A stretch of DNA of 43,101 nt from Tubiluchus corallicola (GCA_030141605.1 JAQGDQ010001267.1:1-43101), one strand, 5' to 3'; counted from the stretch's first letter, positions 10,109 to 22,779 are shown. Notes: generated from the sequence alone by a model not told the origin. Numbers and translations: made by a program.

Positions 10109-10504
10109 CAGGGGTGTGCAAACTGCGGCCCACGGGCCACTTGCGGCCCAACGAGAGATCTTGTGCGAAGAGGTTTGTCAACGTAATGAAAGTGCGACCC
10201 ACGATCCAGCTGATAGTGCGCGGGTAGTTTTTTCCTCTAGATCGGATGGCATTAATCTTTACAAGACCGTTGTCACTTAATGTCACTGTCGGACATGACG
10301 AAATATATGGCTTTTAATATAAATTTTAATAACGTCTAAAATAGTTTCTTGAGTGTAGTAGTAATGATGTACGCAGGTCGGATGCAAAAAAAATCGTTAT
10401 TAGGTACTACTGTACTTGGCTCCTTGATCAAACTGCATGTGGCCTGCAGGAATTGCGGGAAAGTTTAATGTGGCCTGGCTACTCAGATAATTTGCACATC
10501 CCTG
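10109..10504. mobile_element. hAT-type MITE, family A, short subfamily, inverted
   Basis: Starts CAGGGGTGTGCAAACTG and ends TTTGCACATCCCTG, in reverse orientation to the other copies. Flanking 8-mers TGATACGT and TACTACGC match in only 5 positions, so this is an older insertion. Its interior matches the 6378 copy. Confidence 0.85.
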
Positions 10505-10563
10505 TACTACGCTGGCAACACTAACTGATTCAATAAATGTTTTGTTCTTCATACAAAAAGATG

Positions 10564-11165
10564 TGCACTCGTATCTCGGTTTGCCGGACAAAAGCGGGGA
10601 GACGTCGTTCCGAATTTGCTGATTGTCTGTATTTACCGATACTAAGCTAATACAGGAGCCATGTATTAGACTTACGGTAATGTAGAATCAGTCGCCTAGT
10701 TTCTGAAAAACTTCTAGTGCAGGCCACTCCTGCGCAAAAGTATATAAAAACTTGATTCTATATTTTTATACAAAGAGATATACACGTGGTTACACTGATG
10801 TAAGTGAAGTAAACAAAGTGACGGCCTGCGTAGGCCCCCATGGGGGTTCAAGGGGGCAACCCCAGTGCCTAAGTACTGACCACTCCTATGCAAAAGTATA
10901 TAAAAACTGTCTGCAATTGACTCAAATAACTCCGCACAATTGACTCTAAACCACTTACACACGCTGATTAAACTACTAAACACGCTGACAAACAACCTAC
11001 AGACGCGTCGTGTTACATGCTGTTTGGATGTAAACAAAGTGATGGCCCGCCAACTAGCCATCAGCTTGCGAAACAACGGACTGTGTCCGTATCATGCAGG
11101 ACTTTTAACGGTCCAAATTTTGTCCGATTCTTCTGATATCTGCAAAAGCGAGGTCCGGCGAACCT
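10564..11165 (-). mobile_element. TIR element R4, single-unit copy
   Basis: Left end TGCACTCGTATCTCGGTTTG matches the terminal repeats of the element at 15664-17281, in opposite orientation. It carries only one copy of the 73-bp unit (about 10661-10740), an extra segment at 10830-10990, and a right end decayed near GGTCCGGCGAACCTC. No transposase is seen. Confidence 0.7.
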
Positions 11166-11263
11166 CACTAACAAACACAGATTATTATGAAATAACAGCA
11201 AAAGTATGACCTCAAGTATACATAAACTCAAACTTGCAGAAGAAGTAACTCAATGGTACGTAC

Positions 11264-11393
11264 CGTCCAGAATTGCCCAAGTACTCGTACGCGTATTTGA
11301 CCGTCGCGTTAATCAGTCTCACTTTGCAATCGCTGTCCTCCCAGTAATACCTCAGCTGAGCCAACCACTGGAAGTCGTTCTCGGAGGTGACCC
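11264..11393 (-). CDS. Dynein heavy chain, local exon 9 (linker to AAA1)
   Basis: Residues 472-514 plus two bases of Arg-515, 130 bp. It reads [20 protein letters not shown], then [17 protein letters not shown], the link between the linker and AAA1 (D-F-x-W-L-x-Q-L-R-Y-Y-W ... Y-E-Y-L-G-N). Acceptor is GTCTTGCAG, donor GGACG|GTACGT. Split codons match exons 8 and 10. Confidence 0.96.
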
Positions 11394-11640
11394 CTGCAAG
11401 ACGTGAGGTAACTGACCAATGTCCAAATGTTCAAGTACAAGACTAGCGAAAATGATAACTGAACGTAATACTGGAATTGCATATTCTGTCTGAAAGCAAC
11501 TTCCGTGTGCTTACAGAATGTACAACCCGCATCTGATTTTTTGTTTTAAAAAAAGACATGAACAAGTTCTTGCAGTTGTTCGTTTACTTAATACCAGCAA
11601 ACACCATTTCTAATTAAGACATTAATAATTAATAGATTAA
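11394..11640. other. Intron stretch, nothing recognised
   Basis: Ordinary AT-rich sequence between exon 9 and the microsatellites. Confidence 0.5.
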
Positions 11641-11644
11641 AAAT

Positions 11645-11645
11645 T

Positions 11646-11700
<55 letters not shown>

Positions 11701-11920
11701 GGAGAAAGAGAAGGAGAAGACTGAAAGAGAAAGTGTGTGTGTGAGAGAGAAAAAGACGGACAAACTAAATGAAAAAATTAAGAGAGAGAGAGAGAGAGAG
11801 AGAAGGGGGGTGGAGAGAGAAGGAGTGAGAGAAAGAGTGTCGAAGAGAAAGGGGGAAAAAGAGACAGAGAGAGAGAGAGAGTGAGTGAGCATGAAAGAAA
11901 CAATTGAGAGAGAGAGAGTT
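11645..11920. repeat. (GA)n microsatellite cluster
   Basis: Several GA/GAGA runs (11657-11696, 11781-11802, 11864-11882, 11906-11917) separated by purine-rich filler. On the host strand these are CT runs. Confidence 0.9.
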
Positions 11921-12197
11921 AAATAACAATAACAATAACAATAACAATAACAATAACAATAACAATAACAATAACAATAACAATAACAATAACAATAACA
12001 ATAACAATAACAATAACAATAACAATAACAATAACAATAACAATAACAATAACAATAACAATAACAATAACAATAACAATAACAATAACAATAACAATAA
12101 CAATAACAATAACAATAACAATAACAATAACAATAACAATAACAATAACAATAACAATATCAATAACAATAACAATAACAATAACAATAACAATAAG
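11921..12197. repeat. (AATAAC)n hexanucleotide array
   Basis: About 46 near-perfect copies of AATAAC with a single visible substitution (ATATC near 12158). It directly adjoins the CAG-type array. Such purity indicates recent expansion or contraction. Confidence 0.96.
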
Positions 12198-12204
12198 CTG
12201 TAGT

Positions 12205-12600
12205 ACTGTACTAGCAACAGTACTGGCAGCAGCAACAGTAGTGGCAGCAGCAACAGTAACAACAGCAACACTAGTGGCAGCAGCAACAGCAGTGGCAGCA
12301 GCAACAGTAGTAACAACAGTAGTAGCAGCAGCAACAGTAGTGGCAGCAGCAACAGTAGTAGCAGCAGCAACAGTAGTAGCAGCAGCAACAGTAGCGGCAG
12401 CAGCAACAGCAGTGGCAGAAGCAACAGTAGTAGCAGAAGCAACAGTAGTCGCAGAAGCAACAGTAGTGGCAGAAGCAACACTAGTGGCAGCAGCAACAGT
12501 AGAAACAGCAGCAACAGCAGTGGCAGCAGCAACAGTAGAAGCAGCAGCAGTAGTAACAGAAGCAACACTAGTGGCAGCAGCAACAGCAACAGAAACAAAC
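12205..12600. repeat. CAG-type minisatellite reaching the exon 8 donor
   Basis: Degenerate 15-18 bp units around GGCAGCAGCAACAGTAGT run to the first base of the intron. On the host strand it reads CTG-rich and encodes Leu/Pro/Val without stops. The splice donor of exon 8 (GTTTGT at 12600-12595) is at its edge. Confidence 0.93.
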
Positions 12601-12877
12601 CTTTGTTAGCTATTTGGGACACGACATCTCTGGCGTGGACGTCAATCACTACTAAAGCTCCGAGAGTGATCCGGGCCTGAGTGCTCAACTTCCCCCTCAC
12701 CAACTTCACTATGTCCGCTAGGTGACTGTTCAACTTGTCGTAGTATTCCAGCAGACCCTGGGTGCCCGATCGGATGGATTCGTGAACCTCGCTGGTCCAG
12801 TAGATTTGGGAGACGCAGAGGACGATCTGACCCGGCCACTCGGTCACCCACTCGTCACGCTCGGATATAGCATAATT
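12601..12877 (-). CDS. Dynein heavy chain, local exon 8 (linker)
   Basis: Residues 380-471 plus one base of Gly-472, 277 bp. It contains [16 protein letters not shown], then [28 protein letters not shown], strongly conserved in axonemal heavy chains. Acceptor is CATTCTTTCAG. The donor is AAAG|GTTTGT, weaker than consensus at +3/+4, and the intron consists of tandem repeat from its first bases. The exon frame stays open for a further 836 bp into the intron, so intron retention would add a Leu-rich tail, not an early stop. Confidence 0.96.
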
Positions 12878-13095
12878 CTGAAAGAATGTCCATTCGAATG
12901 TCCATTATATGTCCGAGCAAATCACTGACCAAAAAACAAGTGATCTATTGAAGTCTGACATACAGATATTACAGATAAGTTTACACATAATTTTTGTTTG
13001 TAATGATTTCATGAAAATGGGATATGTTTCCAATCTGTGTTGAGTTGGTACAAAAGTCGAGTCATTTCATCAGAGTCCTAGTGCTATTTCTTTAT
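12878..13095. other. Intron stretch, nothing recognised
   Basis: AT-rich, no feature seen. Confidence 0.5.
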
Positions 13096-13099
13096 AAAA

Positions 13100-13760
13100 C
13101 ATAAACATGAACATGTTCTTATGTTCTCATGTTCTTATGTTGAAATATTTTTCTTATCTCATGTTCTTATGTGCTTATGCTGATATATTTTTCTGTTCTC
13201 ATGTTCTTATGCACTCATGTTCTTATGTTCTTATGCACTCATGTTCTTGTGTTCTTATGCTCTCATGTTCTTATGCTGATATGTTCTTATGTTCTCATGT
13301 TCTTATGTTGATATATTTTTCTGATCTCATGTTCTTATGTTCTTATGCACACATTTCTTGTGTTCTTATGCTCTCATGTTCTTATGCTGATATATTCTAA
13401 TGTTCTCATGTTCACATGTTCCCATCTTCTAATGTTGTTATGTATTCATGCTCTTATGCTCTCATGTTCTTATGCTTTCATTCTTATGTTCTCTTATTCT
13501 GATGTTCTCAAGTTTTTATGCACTCACGTTCTTATGTTTTTATGCACTCATGTTCTTATGCACTAATGTTCTTATGTTCTTATGCTCTCATGCTCACATG
13601 TTCCCGTCTTCTCGTGTTGTTATGTATTCATGCTCTTATGCTCTCATGTTCTTATGCTTTCATTCTTATGTTCTCTTGTTCTCATGTTCTTATGCTTTCG
13701 TTCTTATGTTCTCGTATTCTGATGCTCTCACGTTCTTATGTTCTCATGTTCTTATACATG
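13100..13760. repeat. Minisatellite of ATGTTCTT/ATGCTCTC units
   Basis: About 660 bp of degenerate 8-10 bp units (ATGTTCTTATG, ATGTTCTCATG, ATGCTCTTATG), with a larger repeat: the block around TATGTATTCATGCTCTTATG recurs at about 13440 and 13620. Open frames within it are repeat artefacts. Confidence 0.92.
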
Positions 13761-13764
13761 AGAT

Positions 13765-14398
13765 TATAAATTGATGAGATCAAAATATCCAAATTTATTT
13801 TCGAAAAAAGTGAAATCATTTTAGTAACTTTTCACACGTTACGTTCTTAAGTAATTGTGCGAACTTTTTAAGCGAAATTGAGTATTTCAGCAGATTACGG
13901 CTGCGAATGCTAAAAATGAATAAACAAGAACTTTTAGGCTCAAACTGTATGCATCAAAATTATTCTGTAATGTAATTTGCACATGTATATGCCGCATTTT
14001 GTAATTTTTAGATAATACTGCATTTATAATTAATAAACCAATTGGTGAAAACATTTTAAATAATTAATAATTTTCTTTTCTAGTTAATATTTTTTCTAGT
14101 TACTTAAGTCTTTCAAGCAAGTAAGCGCTAAGTAATATAATTTTGCATGTAAAGTTTTTGGGACAAAGTTTAATATTGCCTGTTCTTCGCCTGATTTACA
14201 TTGTACGTAGTGACGTCACGTAATGACGCGTTGGAACAGTATTGCGGGAGATTTAAAATGAAAACAAACAAAAAATCCTTTTAATGCGAGTACGATATAC
14301 GCATAAAATTGCTATTTTGTAATAAATTTTTTTACGGAGATTTTTCTGAAACCTACTTCAGGTACCCCTTTTCTTGTCCTTTAGGGAACCTTACATAC
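13765..14398. other. Intron stretch with a CRE word
   Basis: Mostly unrecognised. TGACGTCA at 14211-14218 is a perfect CRE/ATF palindrome followed by TGACGCG at 14224. Confidence 0.4.
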
Positions 14399-14586
14399 CT
14401 TGTGAGCTTGGTACAGCACTTCACGTATTGACAGTAACATCACGTCCTGTACTTGGAGTAGCCATTTTTCCACGGCACCTCTAGCCTCGGAGGTGGATAT
14501 GACCTCAGTGAATTTGACAAATTCTCCTTCGCTACTGTACATGCCGTGTATGTCCAGATTCTCGTCAAACTTCAGCTTAGAAATGC
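14399..14586 (-). CDS. Dynein heavy chain, local exon 7 (linker)
   Basis: Residues 317-379, 188 bp, starting with two bases of Gly-317. It reads GISKLKFDENLDIHGMYSSEG, then EVISTSEARGAVEKWLLQVQ and ends REVLYQAHK. I-x-x-M-x-S-x-E-G-E followed by V-E-x-W-L is the standard dynein order. Acceptor is GTTTTCATTTAG, donor AAG|GTATGT. The ORF is not bounded by a Met, so it was assembled by hand from the minus-strand sequence. Confidence 0.94.
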
Positions 14587-14794
14587 CTAAATGAAAACAA
14601 AAGATTCAAACAAGGTGAGTTGTGATGACGAGAACAAATTAGTTAGCAAGATTTTGCAAAAGTAAACGAACGACCTCCACAAATAGAGGATTGTGAAATG
14701 AATGACGGAAAAACAGTCAAGAATGTTTCTTGTTTTATGCTAGGAATACAAGTTTAAAAAACGTATTGCTCCGCTTTTTTTGTACTACACAATA

Positions 14795-14844
14795 ACAATA
14801 ATAACAAAAACAACAACAGCAGCAGCAACAACAACAACAACAAT

Positions 14845-14929
<85 letters not shown>

Positions 14930-14997
14930 GCAACAACAACAGCAACAACAACAACAACAACAACAGCAACAACAACAGCAACAACAACAACAACTTC
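14795..14997. repeat. (CAA/CAG)n trinucleotide array
   Basis: About 200 bp of CAA and CAG triplets in blocks, in the intron between exons 6 and 7. On the host strand it is TTG/CTG and reads as poly-Leu or poly-Val; not coding. Confidence 0.95.
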
Positions 14998-15284
14998 CAT
15001 TTACTTTGCCATTCTATTATTGATTTTAACCGTTTTAAAATGAGTCTCATTTTAACCATACTACCTTTCTTTTTACCATAATGTTTAACTAATGTGAGAC
15101 TTAAACCCCATTTTTTACTATATGCAGTAGCAGTTCGTAGCTAAAATTAGTGCTGCTTCAGGAAATCTTCAGCCATAGTTTTAATACTGTGTAAAACTAA
15201 ACAAACATTATTTAATTTTAACGTTGTAATTTGTAATTGTAATTTTAAACAAACAAACGTACGAAAATCTGTGCATAAACTTGA

Positions 15285-15490
15285 CAAAATCCTAAACAAA
15301 AAATATTGTTTGCTTACGAATAGCCTAAATTGTCACAGTTCAAGAATATGCCGCTACACGGCTTTTAAGCAGGTAACAACTGATAACAAACTGTGTGAGC
15401 GACAGTACTTTCTCTACCTAGCAGCAGACACTAGCAGTGTACCATCTTTCTACCTAAAGTGCAGCATCTTATCTCAAACGTGTGCGCATG
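15285..15490 (+). repeat. Dispersed repeat R3, copy B
   Basis: Inverted match to 5470-5760, with the same short open frame (NSLNCHSS...FLYLAAD). It has an added stretch near CCATCTTTCTACC. Confidence 0.5.
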
Positions 15491-15663
15491 GCAACTATTA
15501 ATTAGTTGCCTTATATGTTATTGCAGTCATTCTTAATTGTAGACCTGTTTTATAGCACATCTGATGGCAATAATTGTCCATTATCATTAACTATTAAATA
15601 TAAGTATCATTAAAGTATCATTAAATCATTAAAGTATCATTAACATAAACCCTAATATTTTAA

Positions 15664-17281
15664 TGCACTCATATCTCGGTTCGCTGGACTTCGCTTTTAC
15701 GCATATATCAGAAAAGTGGGACAAAATCTGGCCTGTAAATGGTCCCGTATACCACGGACACAATCTATTGTTTTGTGAGCTGACCGCTAGTTGGCGGGCC
15801 GTCACTTTGTTTACACCGTGTAACCACGTGTATATCTCTATGTATAAAATGTAGAATCAATTATGCGGAGTTATTTGAGTCAAATGCCGAAAGTTTTTAT
15901 ATACTTTTGCATAGGAGCGTCTCATACTAGACGTTTTTGAGACAATCAGATGATTAATTCTACATTACCATGAGTCTAATACGACAGGAGGGGCCCGTAC
16001 TAGACGTTTTTGAGACAATCAGATGATTAATTCTACATTACCATGAGTCTAATACGTCAGGAGGGGCCCGTACTAGACGTTTTTGAGACAATCAGATGTT
16101 TAATTCTGCATTACCATGAGTCTAATACGACAGGAGGGGCCCGTACTAGACGTTTTTGAGACAATCAGATGTTTAATTCTGCATTACCATGAGTCTAATA
16201 CGACAGGAGGGGCCCGTACTAGACGTTTTTGAGACAATCAGATGATTAATTCTGCATTACCATGAGTCTAATACGTCAGGAGGGGCCCGTACTAGACGTT
16301 TTTGAGACAATCAGATGTTTAATTCTGCATTACCATGAGTCTAATACGACAGGAGGGGCCCGTACTAGACGTTTTTGAGACAATCAGATAATTAATTCTA
16401 CATTACCATGAGTCCAATACGACAGGAGGGGCCCGTACTAGACGTTTTTGAGACAATCAGATGGGGCCCGTACTAGACGTTATTAATTCTACATTACCAT
16501 GAGTCTAATACGACAGGAGGGGCCCGTACTAGACGTTTTTGAGACAATCAGATGATTAATTCTACATTACCATGAGTCTAATACGACAGGAGGGGCCCGT
16601 ACTAGACGTTTTTGAGACAATCAGATGTTTAATTCTACATTACCATGAGTCTAATACGAAAGGAGGGGCCCGTACTAGACGTTTTTGAGACAATCAGATG
16701 ATTAATTCTACATTACCATGAGTCTAATACGTCAGGAGGGGCCCGTACTAGACGTTTTTGAGACAATCAGATGATTAATTCTACATTACCATGAGTCTAA
16801 TACGACAGGAGGGGCCCGTACTAGACGTTTTTGAGACAATCAGATGATTAATTCTGCATTACCATGAGTCTAATACGAAAGGAGGGGCCCGTACTAGACG
16901 TTTTTGAGACAATCAGATGTTTAATTCTACATTACCATTTTTTTGGTTGAGTCTAATACGACAGGAGGGGCCCGTACTAGACGTTTTTGAGACAATCAGA
17001 TGTTTAATTCTGCATTACCATGAGTCTAATACGACAGGAGGGGCCCGTACTAGACGTTTTTGAGACAATCAGATGTTTAATTCTGCATTACCATGAGTCT
17101 AATACGACAGGTGGGGCCCGTACTAGACGTTTTTGAGACAATCAGATGTCCAATTCTACATTACCATGAGACTAATACACGACGCATACTGTATTAGCTT
17201 AGTATCGGTAAATACAAGCAATCGGCAAATTCGGACCGACGTCTCCCCGCTTTCGTCTGGCAAACCGAGATATGAGTGTAT
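15664..17281 (+). mobile_element. TIR element R4 with internal 73-bp satellite
   Basis: Ends CACTCATATCTCGGTT (15667) and AACCGAGATATGAGTG (17263) are inverted; about 22 of 26 terminal bases match. A left arm of about 250 bp, a tandem array (15923-17168) and a short right arm make up the body. No transposase is seen. The single-unit copy at 10564-11165 shows what an unexpanded element looks like. Confidence 0.75.
15923..17168. repeat. 73-bp satellite, about 17 units, within R4
   Basis: GGGCCCGTACTAGACG recurs every 73 bp (15992, 16065, 16138 and so on). Units differ by a few linked variants (GATTAATTCTAC or GTTTAATTCTGC; ACGACAGG, ACGTCAGG or ACGAAAGG). One short unit near 16463 and one with an inserted TTTTTTTGGT near 16938 break the phase. 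Confidence 0.96.
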
Positions 17282-17334
17282 AACTGGAAATCACGCAGAA
17301 TAACACATTTATTGAACAGCATGTATCTCAGAGG

Positions 17335-18875
<1,541 letters not shown>

Positions 18876-18910
18876 TTATTTTCATTTCAACAGTTAAAAT
18901 GGATTCTCAC

Positions 18911-19032
18911 CTGGGGAAAAACAATCTCTTCTTCTCCAGGTAAGCATTCAGACCTTTGTTGATTTTGTCTAACAACTGATTGCTGTCAATCAACTTCTCA
19001 AACAGTCCATGAAAGCTGGTGGCTTGTAACAC
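18911..19032 (-). CDS. Dynein heavy chain, local exon 5 (linker)
   Basis: Residues 245-284 plus two bases of the Arg-285 codon, 122 bp. It is too short and mixed with intron sequence to appear as an ORF with its own start. Translation reads VLQATSFHGLFEKLIDSN, then KGLNAYLEKKRLFFPR, the stretch just before the conserved FFFLSNDE motif of exon 6. Acceptor is TTTTTATAG, donor CCCAG|GTGAGA. The split Arg codon (AG|A) joins exactly to exon 6. Confidence 0.95.
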
Positions 19033-19144
19033 CTATAAAAAGCAGAAAAAAGTTTACTACTTGGTAATTCATCAGTACAACTTAAAGCACAAGAAAACCC
19101 TTCATAAACATAAAGCTTAAAAAATTTGTCTTGAAATTTTATAT

Positions 19145-19770
19145 CACTTTGTTGTTGCTTGTTGTTGGCATCCTTCTGTCTCGGAAGACAATGGAGTGTG
19201 CGCCAAGAGAGTCAGTTATTGTTCACATTGATGGAGCTGCAGCGTCGACTGTGGCTGAGCAGTCCGATCCTTGAACGTCTCCAGGGCGCACGCCTGGGCA
19301 AGCTGTAAGGAGATCCTGAGTTGCCCAGACAACAGGAACCCCCTCTCTTCCTCCCTGGTGTAGTCCAAAGGAAAGCGGAGCGATACGTTTGGCACCAGGT
19401 TGGCTGCAGGAGCTGCCAGAGTCAGTGAGCATGCTGCACTGGTCCGCCTTCGGGGCTCCACTCCTGATTTGGAAGGTTTACTCCTCTACACATGAGCATG
19501 CTGCACTGGTCCGCCTTCGGGGCTCCACTCCTGATTTGGAAGGTTTACTCCTCTACACATGGCCGTTGGGTCACTTGACCTCCTCCTCCCTCTAGCTGTT
19601 GGCTGCTTGTGCAGCTCCTCTGCCTAGTGTCGAGATACAGTGTGGGCCTCCCGCAAGCCTACTGCACCTGCTATTCCTAGTCGGTCACCCATCCAAGTAC
19701 TAACCAGGCTCTACATTGCTTAACTTCAATGATCAGACGAGAACCGGTGTTTTCAACTTGGTTTGGCTAG
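19145..19770 (-). mobile_element. 5S-rRNA-derived SINE
   Basis: On the minus strand a 5S-like head (19768 to 19655) is followed by a body and an AAC-rich tail (19172-19149) after GAGACAGAAGGATGCCAACA. The head keeps the 5S internal promoter words GAAGTTAAGCAATG and CCTGGTTAGTACTTGGATGG but is degenerate at its 5' end, so it is a SINE head, not a working rRNA gene. The body contains a 67-bp tandem duplication (19427-19493 and 19494-19560). It lies about 110 bp upstream of the exon 5 acceptor. Confidence 0.82.
19655..19768 (-). pseudogene. 5S rRNA-like SINE head
   Basis: About 114 bp align by eye to 5S rRNA, from AGCCAAACCAAGTTG through TCTCGTCTGATC and TTAGTACTTGGATGGGTGACC to GTAGGCTT. Pol III A-box, intermediate element and C-box words are recognisable. 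Several stem changes mean it is unlikely to act as ribosomal 5S. Confidence 0.75.
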
Positions 19771-19779
19771 TTATTATTA

Positions 19780-20390
19780 TTATTATTACAACACGCTCAT
19801 AATAAATTTCTATTTTTGTTTAAAATAATTATGGTCTATTTCAATCTCTGTCGTGTTAGTTTATGGTGGAATCGTCGGCTACCTTCACCAGCCTCTCCAA
19901 ACCTTTCAGTTTTTTATAATAAAAAATCCATCAGTAAAATCATTCAAAATCTAAGCCGCCTTTTTCGTCACAACGTTAAAAGAACATGCCAAGTGACCAA
20001 TGGGTTGAGGTGTCAGAACGCCGTGGGACCAGAGGAGTATTAACCAATAGGCTAACTAGGCCTAGGGAGTCATATTTTAGGTGCCTAGTTTAAAAAAAAA
20101 CATATTCTCGGAAAATGTGTATCTATTTATATTCGTATAAAACAAGCATTGCATAACACACCACAGGCAGTTACTGAGACCGGTTGCTATATAATCGTCA
20201 AATATCGAACAAGTACCAGGTACTACACAACAAACAGTTACCCAGCGTGCTTGTATATATATACGCTGTTCATATACACATAATTAACAATAACTGTTAA
20301 AACTAGGTTAACATTATTACTAACACAGCACAAATAATTGCTTAATTTGTTAAATACATAAACAATCAGTTCGAACTATCAGCATAGGGC
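19780..20390. other. Intron stretch, nothing firmly recognised
   Basis: A 75-codon plus-strand frame (19816-20043) has no recognisable domain. The rest is AT-rich. Confidence 0.4.
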
Positions 20391-20399
20391 GTCGTGGAG

Positions 20400-20832
20400 T
20401 CTTGATATGTCCCTGTGAAGCACCCACGTAAGCCAAGAGATAGTTAGCTGAATCAAGGTACAATGAATACACTTTATAAGGAGTTTGCGGTCTTTGGACC
20501 AACGAAGTCAGTTACCATGAGTAAAAGAGGACCTGTTAAACTATGTTGAAAGCATTAGATTATGATAGATAATTATGTTGATGAATGCTGGTATGAAGCC
20601 CAGTTAAGGAGTGGTGTCACGTAAGCAAGTGATTCAGAACCGAAGCGTAGGCGTCGAAGCTCCCCGCACGATATATAAGCCTTGTGATGCGCCCAGCTCA
20701 GGAGATTGAGTCTGGGAGTTGAAGGAGATCAGGGGGCTTGGCATTACTATCTGTTATATTTATTGTGTTTGATGTTCAATAAACGTGTAGTTTTATCATC
20801 TGACTCTTCATAGTTTTGCCAACCCTAAAACA
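20400..20832 (+). mobile_element. Possible solo LTR
   Basis: A TATA box (GATATATAAGCC, 20670), a poly(A) signal (AATAAA, 20778) about 100 bp later, and an end reading CCAACCCTAAAACA give the layout of an LTR. A clean TG start and a 5-bp duplication could not be fixed, and no second LTR or gag/pol lies nearby. Confidence 0.35.
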
Positions 20833-20899
20833 CCAATAATCAGCTTTACACAACCGATACAACGAATTATTTTACTGCATGTATAATTATCCTGTCCAG

Positions 20900-21152
20900 A
20901 CAGTTTAGTCTAGTGGTAATGCGTCTGCTTTCCCTCTGGAAAGTCGTGAGTTCGAACCAGCGACCGGGTCATACCAAAGACTTTAAAATTGGTACCTGCT
21001 GTTGCCCTGCCTGACGCGTGGCATTTTGGGGTAAAAGTGGGGTAATAATAGTCTCTGTTATGTAGTTGTAGGTTGTTATTTACAGTCGGCGATAATAGGT
21101 CTTTGAGCTAATGTTAATTGTTGACCCAAAAGCTGACTTTATATTATTATTA
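20900..21152 (+). mobile_element. tRNA-derived SINE, copy 1
   Basis: Head with A-box-like TTAGTCTAGTGG and B-box-like GAGTTCGAACC, then a tRNA-unrelated body (GGTACCTGCTGTTGCCC, GATAATA) and a TTATTATTA tail. Pol III-type SINE structure. Copies at 22913 and 41232 share the body. Confidence 0.8.
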
Positions 21153-21154
21153 TA

Positions 21155-22250
21155 CAGCACCCACGCTTCGACGTTTATTGGCTGAGAGGCTAGAGTGTCA
21201 GAATCACAGAAAGCGAGCACAGTTGTACTGAACTGGCTGTTGTGTATAGTGTTTCAACCCACGCGAAAATAGTTCAAAAGACAACTACCTCATTTGGAGG
21301 CGACTCAGGATGGGTCAAGCAACTGACCAGCGGATATTGATAGCCTGGAGGAAAAATCACACAGGGGAGAGAAAAGCGAGTGGGCGAGTTAGCAGGATGC
21401 ACAGTATTTTCTGAAAAAAGGGGTCTGAATAGCAAAATTTCCGTGGGTTATATTAGACGAGAAAGAATTTAGCTACTCGAAAGAAGAAATTTCAGAAATA
21501 AGGTACTAACGCAGTGTTTACGCTGACAGAAAACGTGTGACTAGACCTCCTTAATCCGACTCATATAAAAACTATATAAAAACGCGCAAAGATGTTTGCA
21601 TAAAGTAGCAGTTAATAAATTACAAATCAAAAAATCTATACGGCATTGAATTTAGGTTGATAAACCACCATATCATTGATTATTTTTGCAAAACATTGAA
21701 TTTCATGTGCGCAGTTTACCCAGCGACAAGGGCAAGGTGATATAGTGCTTTATTAACAGCACACCCCTCCTTCCTAGAAATGCTTTGAGCCACGTGATGA
21801 CGTCAGAGCGTGCTCGGTAGCTGACACATGTTTACAAGATACAGCTAGGTTGAGCTATCCTAGCTGTAGTGAACGTAAATTTAGCTTGGTGAATGCGTAT
21901 TTGCTAGGTTCATACAGTTTCACATTTCTGCTGTAGACGGCTTTTTTTTGTAAGTATGTGAGAGCAAACTTTTAAATTTTTCTTTTGTCTGACGAACGCG
22001 GATCGGTTGACGCTGGATTTAACCGGTTTAAACCGGCCAAGTGCGACAGGTCTTGGTCAGGGTGAGTTCACGTGTCGCATGCTGTATATAAACGTGTAAC
22101 TAGGACATTTATGTTAATAAAAAAGTTTGTTAATTCACAAACACGCTTTTATTAACACGGCAAAATGATATTAATAGAATTACAAAGTTAATTCAATTCA
22201 AAGGTTTGTTTACCTCTAATATAATATTTATAGCGCAAATACAACAAATT
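21155..22250. other. Intron stretch, unassigned
   Basis: GC-richer than its surroundings near 21160-21420, with TTTGGAGGCGACTCAGGATG at about 21293 and TGACGTCA at 21798 beside CACGTG at 21791. TATATAAACG (22084) and AATAAA (22116) give a weak LTR-like layout. No coding frame recognised. Confidence 0.35.
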
Positions 22251-22480
22251 ATGTAAAGTATGTAGAGATGGGGTGGCGAAAGACCAGGAGGTCATCGAGT
22301 CAGCCACCCCTATATAACTTAGAAATATTATAAAGCACGGCAGACTGCATGGTTAAGTGAATAAATACGTGGTTAGGTCTTAAGTGTAGGAAATAATCAA
22401 AATGCAATGCAGTTATATTATAATTATACCAATGGAAAAAAAGCAAGCAAATAATGCAATTAAAAATTAAACCAACAACT
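22250..22480. repeat. Hairpin repeat R6, copy 1
   Basis: GGGGTGGCGAAAGACC (22270) pairs through GGGGTGGC with GCCACCCC (22303-22310). A second copy with a matching base-pair change lies at 23980-24030. Confidence 0.55.
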
Positions 22481-22779
22481 GAACAAGTCATGAATGCAGC
22501 AACAACAACAACAATGATAGAATTGCTCTGACCAAAAAGCTGATTTTAATAATTTCAGCATTGTGACCAGAGCTAAAAATAACTGGGACTTATTAATAAA
22601 AGAAAGTTTATCAAAATCTTCTCTTAATGTAAAAAGCAGTTCAATTCCTTTAACGTTATTTTCAAACACTTAGGTATTTCTCACCGTGTTAATATCTTTT
22701 CTTCAGATCTGCTTAATCATTACTTATTTGGCTTTTGTTAACTACTCAATTTGTGCAAAAGAGGCTCCATGTTTGCAAA

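Noticed and set aside
11765-12600. Poly-Leu/Pro frame as a separate gene
   Set aside because: It is intron 8 tandem repeat following real dynein exon 8; the donor and the in-frame join to exon 9 explain the exon without it.
13107-13774. Cys/Leu/Met-rich frames (toxin-like Cys content)
   Set aside because: Translation of ATGTTCTTATGC-type minisatellite; Cys spacing follows the repeat and there is no signal peptide or domain.
20905-20975. Functional tRNA gene
   Set aside because: The tRNA-like head is part of a repeated SINE with a shared unrelated body; the clover-leaf is incomplete.
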